DNA of 6,324 nt from Pseudomonadota bacterium (GTDB taxonomy: Bacteria; Pseudomonadota; Gammaproteobacteria; Steroidobacterales; Woeseiaceae), in assembly GCA_022360335.1 (NCBI GenBank), contig JAKSCZ010000264.1:1-6324 (forward strand), read 5' to 3'. The number at the start of each line of letters is the position of its first letter. Within the stretch, counting starts at the first letter, position 1. This document shows, piece by piece, positions 1 through 4,685 of the stretch. Under the pieces are notes generated by a model. That model saw nothing but the letters and a program-made list of their open reading frames with translations. It did not search any database and had not been told where the DNA came from. The translations under genes were made by a program, and so were the position numbers.

Positions 1-42
1 GGCTTTAGCCGCGACCCTGTTCGGGCCTGAAGGCCCTCCTAC
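1..42 (+). repeat. REP-like hairpin repeat, copy 1 (left end outside window)
   Basis: The right-hand part of a short palindromic repeat. The window opens inside its first hairpin (GGCTTTAGCC), followed by a short spacer and a second hairpin GGGCC-TGAA-GGCCC at 23-36, and it ends with CTCCTAC (36-42). That end is the inverted complement of the GTAGGAG that opens the second copy at 449. It fills most of the gap upstream of rplQ, where rpoA would be expected, so it is probably transcribed within the alpha operon. REP-type elements of this consensus are common in Pseudomonas and Xanthomonadales intergenic DNA. Membership of that family is inferred from structure and remembered consensus, not from a search. 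Confidence 0.6.
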
Positions 43-46
43 AAGC

Positions 47-52
47 AAGGAA
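47..52 (+). promoter_or_regulatory. Ribosome binding site of rplQ
   Basis: AAGGAA ends 7 nt before the ATG at 60, a normal Shine-Dalgarno spacing. It lies just outside the hairpin repeat that ends at 42, so the repeat should not bury the site. It supports the start at 60. Confidence 0.65.
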
Positions 53-59
53 TACAAAA

Positions 60-443
60 ATGCGTCACAGAAAATCCGGCCGTCGACTGGGCCGTAACAG
101 CTCACATCGCAAAGCCATGTTCCGTAACATGGCGGCATCGATGCTGAAGCACGAGACGATCCGTACGACGCTGCCCAAAGCCAAGGAACTGCGCCGTGTC
201 GTCGAGCCGCTCATCACGCTCGCGAAGGAAGACAGCGTGGCGAATCGCCGCCTCGCCTTCGATCGCCTGCGCGACAAGGAGGTGGTCGGCAAGCTGTTCT
301 CGGAGATCGGCCCGCGCTTCAAGGAGCGGCCGGGCGGCTATCTTCGCATCCTGAAGACGGGCCCGCGCCCGGGCGATGCAGCGCCCATGGCGATCGTCAT
401 GCTGACGGAACGGGCCGCCGAAGACGTCACCACGGAAGAATAG
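60..443 (+). CDS. rplQ: 50S ribosomal protein L17
   Basis: Structural protein of the large ribosomal subunit, located near the peptide exit tunnel. The 127-residue product matches the usual gammaproteobacterial length and is collinear with E. coli L17 from the first residues (MRHRKSGRRLGRNSSHRKAM) through the conserved block TTLPKAKELRRVVEPLITLA and the GPRF and GGYLRILK segments. The acidic C-terminal tail (residues about 117-127, ending in TTEE) is variable in the family. The start is fixed by the conserved N-terminus and the Shine-Dalgarno at 47-52. In gammaproteobacteria rplQ normally closes the operon rpsM-rpsK-rpsD-rpoA-rplQ, and the strong terminator at 542-566 fits that position. Expression is probably driven by upstream alpha-operon promoters outside the window. 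Hairpin repeats on both sides are the only oddity. Confidence 0.98.
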   Translation: MRHRKSGRRLGRNSSHRKAMFRNMAASMLKHETIRTTLPKAKELRRVVEPLITLAKEDSVANRRLAFDRLRDKEVVGKLFSEIGPRFKERPGGYLRILKTGPRPGDAAPMAIVMLTERAAEDVTTEE

Positions 444-448
444 TCTGT

Positions 449-533
449 GTAGGAGCGGCTTCAGCCGCGATTCCCTGCCGATTCCCTGCCGATCGGGCCT
501 TTACCCCGCTTTGCCGGGAGAAGGTCCTCCTGC
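449..533 (+). repeat. REP-like hairpin repeat, copy 2 (complete)
   Basis: Starts 6 nt after the rplQ stop. It has terminal inverted repeats GTAGGAG (449-455) and CTCCTGC (527-533), which pair with one G-U wobble. The first hairpin is GCGGC-TTCA-GCCGC (455-468). The spacer contains an 11-bp tandem duplication, GATTCCCTGCC, at 469-479 and 480-490. The second arm pairs GGGCCTT (495-501) with AAGGTCC (521-527) and carries an extra inner hairpin (CCCG 505-508 with CGGG 515-518) absent from copy 1. Same orientation as copy 1. The element lies between rplQ and the terminator, so it should be present in the 3' end of the alpha-operon mRNA. A transposable REP/BIME-like origin is inferred. Confidence 0.65.
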
Positions 534-541
534 CAATAGGT

Positions 542-566
542 AAAAGCCGGGCCCCGCCCGGCTTTT
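542..566 (+). terminator. Intrinsic terminator of the alpha operon
   Basis: A perfect 10-bp stem, AAAAGCCGGG (542-551) with CCCGGCTTTT (557-566), around a 5-nt CCCCG loop. The four T residues at 563-566 give a short U tract, partly inside the stem. It lies 99 nt after the rplQ stop. The A-rich left arm means it could also act on the minus strand. The patatin-like gene begins only 21 nt later, so that gene must either be read through or be transcribed from a start at its own ATG. Confidence 0.85.
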
Positions 567-575
567 CTCATGGCC

Positions 576-581
576 TACAAT
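576..581 (+). promoter_or_regulatory. Candidate -10 element of patatin-like gene (leaderless geometry)
   Basis: TACAAT matches the sigma-70 consensus TATAAT at 5 of 6 positions and lies exactly 6 nt before the ATG at 588, which would place the transcription start at or next to the A of the start codon. No acceptable -35 exists: the spacing region falls in the GC-rich arm of the terminator (about 553-558, CCCGCC). No Shine-Dalgarno precedes the ATG. The promoter call is inference from one hexamer. Confidence 0.35.
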
Positions 582-587
582 CGGGCC

Positions 588-1406
588 ATGGACGGCAACA
601 GGCAGACGGTTTCCCTCGTCCTCGGCAGCGGCGGTGCACGTGGACTGGCCCACATAGGCATCATCCGCGTGCTCGAGGAGAAGGGCTACCAGATCAAGGC
701 AATATCGGGCTGCTCGGTAGGAGCACTCGTTGGCGGGATCTACGCTGCGGGCAAGCTCGCTGAATACGAAGACTGGGTTCGCAAGCTCCGCAGGTTCGAC
801 ATGGTCAACCTGCTGGACATCGCCTGGGTCGGCGGCGGTCTCGTCAAGGGTGACAAGATCATCAAGACGATGCGCCAGCTCGTCGGTGAGCGACTCATCG
901 AGGAATTGCCGATCCCGTTCACGGCAGTCGCTACCGAACTCGAGAGCGGCCGGGAGGTATGGCTCAACGAAGGTCCGTTATTCGACGCGATTCGCTCGTC
1001 ATGCTCGCTGCCGATATTCTTCACGCCGTTCAGGTTCGGCAAGAAGATGCTCGTCGACGGCGGTGTCGTGAACCCCGTGCCGATGGCACCGGTCTTCAAT
1101 GAGCAGACGGACGTTACAATCGCCGTGAACCTGGGCGGTAAACCCGACAGGGAAGCGACGCGGGACGGCGACGGTGCAATCGGCGCAACGGAGGTGGCCT
1201 ATCTCGCGTTCGACGCGATGCAAAGCACGATCGCGCGGCAGAAGCTCGCCGCGTACCCGCCCGACCTGACGATCGAGATTCCGCGCGATGCCGCGAAGAC
1301 CTTCGAGATCGACCGCGCCTCCGAATTGATCGAACTGGGTCGGGCGATGGCCGAGGCGTCGTTGCCCGAGCGCCGGACTATGTCGGACCGGGACCGGGCT
1401 CCGTAG
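588..1406 (+). CDS. Patatin-like phospholipase family protein (RssA-type)
   Basis: Predicted cytoplasmic serine hydrolase of the patatin family, which uses a Ser-Asp dyad to cleave acyl esters of phospholipids or related lipids. Counting from the ATG at 588 (272 aa), the oxyanion-hole glycine motif GSGGARGLAHIG is at residues 13-24, the nucleophile elbow GCSVG at 41-45 (Ser43), and the catalytic aspartate in DGG at 157-159. Length and the helical C-terminal region resemble short single-domain proteins such as E. coli RssA. There is no signal peptide or membrane segment. An in-frame ATG at 570 would add MAYNRA but begins 3 nt after the terminator stem. The 588 start is preferred because the family usually has only a few residues before the VSLVLGSGG strand, and because TACAAT sits 6 nt upstream. 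Neither start has a Shine-Dalgarno. No terminator is visible after the stop. The natural substrate is unknown. Confidence 0.92.
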   Translation: MDGNRQTVSLVLGSGGARGLAHIGIIRVLEEKGYQIKAISGCSVGALVGGIYAAGKLAEYEDWVRKLRRFDMVNLLDIAWVGGGLVKGDKIIKTMRQLVGERLIEELPIPFTAVATELESGREVWLNEGPLFDAIRSSCSLPIFFTPFRFGKKMLVDGGVVNPVPMAPVFNEQTDVTIAVNLGGKPDREATRDGDGAIGATEVAYLAFDAMQSTIARQKLAAYPPDLTIEIPRDAAKTFEIDRASELIELGRAMAEASLPERRTMSDRDRAP

Positions 1407-1530
1407 GAAAATCAACGAGTTGGAGTTATCGTAGGACGCCGAACAATTCGAGGTCTACGGCCGGGAATCGTCACTCCGGAAGAAGATCAAAAACTACTTC
1501 GGCTTCTGGAAGCAGTCCCCAAAAAAAAGA
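1407..1530 (+). other. Intergenic stretch with a coding-like orphan frame
   Basis: No complete gene fits here. On the plus strand, after a TAG at 1432-1434, one frame reads DAEQFEVYGRESSLRKKIKN and then YFGFWKQSPKK (from 1435), which is protein-like: aromatic residues, an amphipathic lysine-rich stretch and no stop. It has no ATG, GTG or TTG start between the TAG and this segment. It could be the tail of a decayed gene or chance. The frame then runs on antisense through the TPR gene, so its openness past about 1615 means nothing. The stretch is flanked by the patatin stop and the minus-strand terminator. Confidence 0.25.
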
Positions 1531-1563
1531 GACGGTCCGCCCAGGGGGAGTGGGCGGACCGTC
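1521..1563 (-). terminator. Intrinsic terminator of the TPR-like gene
   Basis: A perfect 12-bp inverted repeat, GACGGTCCGCCC (1531-1542) with GGGCGGACCGTC (1552-1563), around a 9-nt loop. Eight A residues at 1521-1528 become a run of eight U on the minus strand, two bases after the stem. This is a textbook rho-independent terminator for transcription leftward, beginning 51 nt after the TPR-like gene's stop. No T run follows on the plus strand, so it should not stop the convergent patatin transcript well. Confidence 0.9.
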
Positions 1564-1614
1564 GAGGCAACGCCGGCCGAGTCGGGGGGGAAAGCCGGTC
1601 GTTTACACTTTGTT

Positions 1615-2148
1615 TCAATAGGTCCGTGCTGCGATTCGCCGGTCGAGCCGTGCGAGATTGCCTGCGGCCGAGTCCTCCGTCGAGTCCAGCAGCATCGCTT
1701 TTTCGAACATGACCCGTGCCCGGTCCGTTTCGCCGGCGAGTGCGTGGACCACGCCACGATTCGTCAGCGCAATCGCGCGGCCGGTATCGGCGATACGGTC
1801 GGAGCGGCGGCCGAAAGGTTCGCTGAGCTTCAGGCGCCTCGCTTCGCTCTCCGACGCACGGATGGCGGAATCGCAGGCATCGGCCGCTTTGCCGATCTGC
1901 TTCGCCTTGACGTAGGCGACACAGAGGTTCGTCCGGTCGGTCAGAAGATCCTTGCGGTGCCTGCTCGCCAGCCGGGCGATCGCCTCTTCGGCCGGTCCGT
2001 CGAGAATCGCTTGTCCGTGTGAAACGTTGTCGTAAACGGTCATGACGTACGCCGCCGGTTGCCGTTCACTTGCCTGCGCCGGGACTGCGCCGGCGATGCC
2101 GATCAGTATGGCCAGAATCGCTCCGTGTCTTACAACTTGAGTATTCAT
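1615..2148 (-). CDS. Exported TPR-like repeat protein of unknown function
   Basis: A 177-residue protein with a Sec-type signal peptide: a short basic start, a hydrophobic core AILAILIGIAGAV (about residues 10-22) and an AQA site, so cleavage is likely near residue 26 and the mature protein is periplasmic or outside. Two helix-turn-helix units look like tetratricopeptide repeats: about 69-101 (LTDRTNLCVAYVKAKQIGKA onward) and about 126-157 (AIALTNRGVVHALAGETDRA onward, with the typical A-x-F-x-x-A pattern). A polar linker of about 24 residues lies between them. Cys76 and Cys92 are the only cysteines and could form a disulfide in the periplasm. The start at 2148 is chosen because GGAGG lies 9 nt upstream, the signal peptide begins there, and the upstream promoter would exclude a longer TTG start at 2220. 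It is a single-gene unit with its own promoter and terminator. TPR domains usually mediate protein contacts; the partner is unknown. Confidence 0.8.
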   Translation of the reverse strand: MNTQVVRHGAILAILIGIAGAVPAQASERQPAAYVMTVYDNVSHGQAILDGPAEEAIARLASRHRKDLLTDRTNLCVAYVKAKQIGKAADACDSAIRASESEARRLKLSEPFGRRSDRIADTGRAIALTNRGVVHALAGETDRARVMFEKAMLLDSTEDSAAGNLARLDRRIAARTY

Positions 2149-2157
2149 TTCCTTTTG

Positions 2158-2162
2158 CCTCC
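2158..2162 (-). promoter_or_regulatory. Ribosome binding site fixing the TPR-like gene start
   Basis: Read on the minus strand this is GGAGG, 9 nt before the ATG at 2148. A second purine run (AAAGGAA) abuts the start codon. It supports the short reading with the signal peptide at the N-terminus. Confidence 0.6.
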
Positions 2163-2191
2163 AGGCGGCTGGTACCGACTCGTTGGCGCGA

Positions 2192-2220
2192 AATGTAGAC
2201 GCACGGACAGCGCGTGACAA
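2192..2220 (-). promoter_or_regulatory. Sigma-70-type promoter of the TPR-like gene
   Basis: On the minus strand, TTGTCA (2220-2215) and TACATT (2197-2192) are separated by exactly 17 nt; the boxes match consensus at 5 of 6 and 4 of 6 positions. The predicted transcription start is near 2185, giving a leader of about 37 nt that contains the GGAGG site. It lies after the LysR gene's stop (2254), so the TPR-like gene can be transcribed on its own. The best conventional promoter in the window. Confidence 0.65.
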
Positions 2221-2253
2221 ACGACTTAATTTGCATGCCGGGGTGAGAAAAAA

Positions 2254-3144
2254 TCATCGGCCGAGTGCGAACTCCTGTAACACCCAATTGCGAAAAGTGC
2301 CGATGCGGTCCGATTCCGGCTTTCTCGGCCTCGAAATCAGGTAGTAGGCTTCCGTGGATTCCAGTTCGTGGTCGAACAGCGGCGTCAGGGCGCCCGATTC
2401 GATCCGGTCGTTGCACAGTTGCGCGGGCATAAGCGCAGCACCGAGCCCCTGTTCGGCCGCGCGCGCAACCGCGATCATGGAATTCAAGCGGATCGTGGTC
2501 GCCTGGCGCGGGAGTCTGATGCCCGACGACTTCTGCCATTTCTGCCAGGCGCCGGGCCGCGCGTTGTGAACGACGAGCGGGAACTCGCTCGTAATGCGAC
2601 CGGCGACGACCTCGACGCTGTCGTAAAGCGCCGGCGAGCCCATCGGTATGAGCCGCAGCGGAAACAGCCTGTCGCCTTCGAGCGGTGGTGACGAGAACAG
2701 CCGGACGGATGCGTCGGCCGTCTTGTCGTGACGGTCCGGCTCCTCGTCCGCCGTATCGACGGTAATGGAAATCCCGGGATTGTCTGCGAGGAATTCGGAC
2801 AGACGCGGCATCAGCAGTTCGCTCGCGAAGAACGGCTGAACCGAAATTCGCAGTGCGATCCGGCTGCCGCGCGTGCAGTTTCGCTCAATCACCAGGTCGA
2901 GGTCCTCGAGGACCGGACTCAGTTCGTCGAGCAGGGCTCTGCCGGAGCCGGTCAGCTTCAGCGAGCGCGGTTGGCGCTGAAAGAGGAGCACGCCCATGGC
3001 CTCTTCGAGCTGCTTGATCTGATGGCTGACGGCCGAAGCCGTCAGAAACAGGTCTTCCGCGGCCCGCCTGAAGCTGCCCCGCTCGGCCGCGGTGCAAAAA
3101 GCGCGCAACGCGCGCATCGACACGTTTCGATTCCACGTTGCCAT
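2254..3144 (-). CDS. LysR-family transcriptional regulator (GcvA-like)
   Basis: DNA-binding regulator of the LysR family, 296 aa from the ATG at 3144. The N-terminal winged helix-turn-helix covers about residues 10-70 (SMRALRAFCTAAERGSFRRA, then the recognition region TASAVSHQIKQLEE at 35-48). A linker helix follows to about 92, and the rest is a periplasmic-binding-protein-like effector domain. The family's late motif AEQGLGAALMP is at 230-240. The AVSHQIKQLEE wording and the absence of a long N-terminal extension resemble the GcvA/AmpR subgroup. An ATG at 3183 would add 13 residues unlike LysR N-termini, so 3144 is preferred; neither start has a clear Shine-Dalgarno. It lies downstream of the dipeptidase gene on the same strand after a 115-bp gap with repeats. 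LysR proteins often control neighbours, so pepQ and the GGT-family gene are candidate targets (inferred). The effector is unknown. Confidence 0.92.
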   Translation of the reverse strand: MATWNRNVSMRALRAFCTAAERGSFRRAAEDLFLTASAVSHQIKQLEEAMGVLLFQRQPRSLKLTGSGRALLDELSPVLEDLDLVIERNCTRGSRIALRISVQPFFASELLMPRLSEFLADNPGISITVDTADEEPDRHDKTADASVRLFSSPPLEGDRLFPLRLIPMGSPALYDSVEVVAGRITSEFPLVVHNARPGAWQKWQKSSGIRLPRQATTIRLNSMIAVARAAEQGLGAALMPAQLCNDRIESGALTPLFDHELESTEAYYLISRPRKPESDRIGTFRNWVLQEFALGR

Positions 3145-3160
3145 ATCGTTATTGCTGCAG

Positions 3161-3233
3161 GATGCGTACCAACCGGGACGCATCCCAAGTGCCTGATTAA
3201 GCTCGATAGCGGCCGGTCCGGTGCACCGATAGC
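3161..3233. promoter_or_regulatory. Repeat-rich gap between dipeptidase and LysR genes, possible LysR operator region
   Basis: Three structures sit in the 115 bp upstream of the LysR ATG. One is an inverted repeat GATGCGT (3161-3167) with ACGCATC (3178-3184), separated by 10 bp. Another is a perfect 10-bp palindrome CGGTGCACCG (3219-3228). The third is a direct repeat CGATAGC at 3204-3210 and 3227-3233, with starts 23 bp apart, about two helical turns. Such dyads are typical of sites bound by LysR dimers and tetramers and would fit autoregulation. No convincing -35/-10 pair was found for the LysR gene. The operator call is inference. Confidence 0.3.
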
Positions 3234-3259
3234 GTGCAAACCCGAAATTTAGCGCACGT

Positions 3260-4609
3260 TTATGACGCGGCTGCGAATGCGTCGCGCGTCAGGTTTTCCC
3301 GGCCGCCGTCCAGGACACGGACGTTGTCCTCGATGCGAATACCGCCAAACGGGCGTAGCCACTCGACCGCGCTCCAATTGACGTGGGATTGTGCCTGCGT
3401 GCCGCGCAGCTTCTCGAGCAGCATGTCGATGACGTAGAGGCCGGGCTCGATCGTCAGCACCATGTCTTTTTCGAGCACGCGCGTCAGGCGCAGGAACGGA
3501 TGGCCGCTCGGCGGGGCGATGATACCGCCGGTCTCATCCCGTTGGTGTCCGCCGACTTCGTGCACCTGGATGCCGAGCAGGTGCCCCAGGCCGTGAGGGA
3601 AGAACGCCGACGTAACGCCGGTTGCGACCAACGCGTCGGCATCACCCGTCGCGAGTTCGGCCTCGACGAGCACGTCGGCCAACATGCGGTGCGCCTCGAC
3701 GTGGAGGGCGCGGTAGTCGACGCCGGCCTGCACTTTATCGACGATCGCCAGTTCCTGCTGCTCCATGCGATCGACGAGCGCCTGGAATCGTGCGTCGCCG
3801 GACGAGTAAGTTCGCGTGATGTCGGATGCATAGCCGTGCACTTGTGCGCCGGCGTCGATCAGGAAAGAGTGCAAAGCCCCGGGCGCCTCGCGGTCCAGGT
3901 CCGTATAGTGAAGCACGGCACCGTGCTGATTCAGCGCCACGATGTTGCGGTACGGCAGTTCGGCATCCGTGTGGCTGACGGCCTTGCAATAGGCGCGGTG
4001 AATGTCGAATTCGGCGCGGCCGTCGCGGAACGCGGCTTCGGCGGCGCGATGGCCTGCGACACCGCGCCCGGAGGCCAGACGCATGACGGCGAGTTCGTAT
4101 TCCGTCTTCACGCCGCGCGAGAAATGCAGAATGTTGACGGCGGTGGTCGGGTTGATGCGCTCGATACCGCAGGCGAGCGTCTCGTCGTCGAATTCGCCGA
4201 TCGCGATGCACTTCTCGCGGTCCTCGGGCAGGTGCGCCGCGACGTCCTCCGTCGAATGGACGATGCGGACGTCGAAGTGGTTCGTCCAGTACCCGTCCGG
4301 CGCGCCGGGGACGACGTGCCAGTAGTCGTGCGGCTGATAGTAGACGAGGACCGGCGTCGCGCCCGGTGTGTATACGATGTAGGAATACGGCAATTCGGTC
4401 AGCGGCAGCCATGCGACGAAGTGCGGGTTCGGTTTGAACGGGTGGTGGTAGTCGTCGAGGAACGCGAGTCTGGGATTGCCCGAGTAAATCACCGCATGGC
4501 CGGCGCCGGCCTGTTCGAGGGCGCGATCGTGGCGCGCCGTGATCGTCTTCAGGTGGGCGCGGTAAAGCGCGCCGAGTGCGGGGTTCTTATCAGTATAGTC
4601 TGCGTCCAT
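3260..4609 (-). CDS. pepQ: Xaa-Pro dipeptidase (prolidase, M24B; PepQ/OPAA type)
   Basis: Cytoplasmic dinuclear-metal (usually Mn2+) peptidase that splits dipeptides with proline in the second position, completing proline-peptide recycling. The 449-residue length fits PepQ (about 443) and Alteromonas organophosphorus acid anhydrolase, which it follows closely in wording: FLDDYHHPFKPNPHFVAWLP (50-69), RSFL-like HSFLIDAGA, FFPHGLGH and HPFLR. All five metal ligands are visible: Asp252 (IDAGA), Asp263 (SDITRTY), His339 (HGLGH), Glu388 (IEPG) and Glu427 (GGIRIEDN). The N-terminal half is the typical non-catalytic creatinase-like domain; the pita-bread catalytic domain starts near 170. There is no signal peptide. 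The start codon has GGAG directly against it, too close for a Shine-Dalgarno, and TATGAT 6 nt upstream. It is divergent from the GGT-family gene. Organophosphate hydrolysis is a known side activity of this family and cannot be judged here. Confidence 0.94.
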   Translation of the reverse strand: MDADYTDKNPALGALYRAHLKTITARHDRALEQAGAGHAVIYSGNPRLAFLDDYHHPFKPNPHFVAWLPLTELPYSYIVYTPGATPVLVYYQPHDYWHVVPGAPDGYWTNHFDVRIVHSTEDVAAHLPEDREKCIAIGEFDDETLACGIERINPTTAVNILHFSRGVKTEYELAVMRLASGRGVAGHRAAEAAFRDGRAEFDIHRAYCKAVSHTDAELPYRNIVALNQHGAVLHYTDLDREAPGALHSFLIDAGAQVHGYASDITRTYSSGDARFQALVDRMEQQELAIVDKVQAGVDYRALHVEAHRMLADVLVEAELATGDADALVATGVTSAFFPHGLGHLLGIQVHEVGGHQRDETGGIIAPPSGHPFLRLTRVLEKDMVLTIEPGLYVIDMLLEKLRGTQAQSHVNWSAVEWLRPFGGIRIEDNVRVLDGGRENLTRDAFAAAS

Positions 4610-4615
4610 CTCCGG

Positions 4616-4621
4616 ATCATA
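4616..4621 (-). promoter_or_regulatory. Candidate -10 element of pepQ (leaderless geometry)
   Basis: On the minus strand this is TATGAT, 5 of 6 with TATAAT, ending exactly 6 nt before the ATG at 4609. Transcription would start at or beside the A of the start codon. The -35 region at 16-18 nt spacing is GC-rich and poor (CGCCGC or a shift of it). The same geometry is seen for the patatin-like gene. Inference from a single hexamer plus the lack of a usable Shine-Dalgarno. Confidence 0.4.
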
Positions 4622-4626
4622 CCGTG

Positions 4627-4655
4627 TTGCCGAGGGTTGCGGCGAGTGCCATCAT
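4627..4655 (+). promoter_or_regulatory. Candidate promoter of the GGT-family gene
   Basis: TTGCCG (4627-4632) and CATCAT (4650-4655) are 17 nt apart, each matching the sigma-70 consensus at 4 of 6 positions. The predicted start near 4662 gives a leader of about 24 nt containing the Shine-Dalgarno at 4676-4680. It lies in the 76-bp divergent gap next to the pepQ -10. The gap also holds three GTTGCSG copies (4626-4632, 4636-4642, 4671-4677), two of them inside a 9-bp direct repeat GGGTTGCGG. Moderate to weak support. Confidence 0.35.
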
Positions 4656-4675
4656 TGGCCGTCCGCCCGGGTTGC

Positions 4676-4680
4676 GGAGG
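4676..4680 (+). promoter_or_regulatory. Ribosome binding site fixing the GGT-family start
   Basis: GGAGG ends 5 nt before the ATG at 4686, a strong and well-spaced Shine-Dalgarno. It selects 4686 over the later in-frame ATG codons at 4719 and 4725 (residues 12 and 14). Confidence 0.75.
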
Positions 4681-4685
4681 TTGGA

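Noticed and set aside
1584..1590. Run of seven G residues as a phase-variation tract
   Set aside because: It lies in the 3' untranslated part of the TPR-like gene, where slippage would not change any reading frame or promoter spacing.
2149..2220. Longer TPR-like protein starting at TTG 2220
   Set aside because: The start codon overlaps the -35 box of the gene's own promoter, and the extra residues would place a polar stretch before the signal peptide; GGAGG and the ATG at 2148 explain the start better.
2066..2539. A 157-codon minus-strand frame spanning the LysR-TPR junction
   Set aside because: It overlaps the 3' end of the LysR gene and the 5' end of the TPR-like gene in another frame and has no domain content.
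3145..3183. LysR protein starting at ATG 3183
   Set aside because: The added 13 residues do not look like a LysR N-terminus and would put the inverted repeat 3161-3184 inside the coding region; 3144 is preferred, though not proven.
4605..4615. GGAG before the pepQ ATG as a Shine-Dalgarno
   Set aside because: It directly abuts the start codon with zero spacing, so it could not position the ribosome at that ATG.
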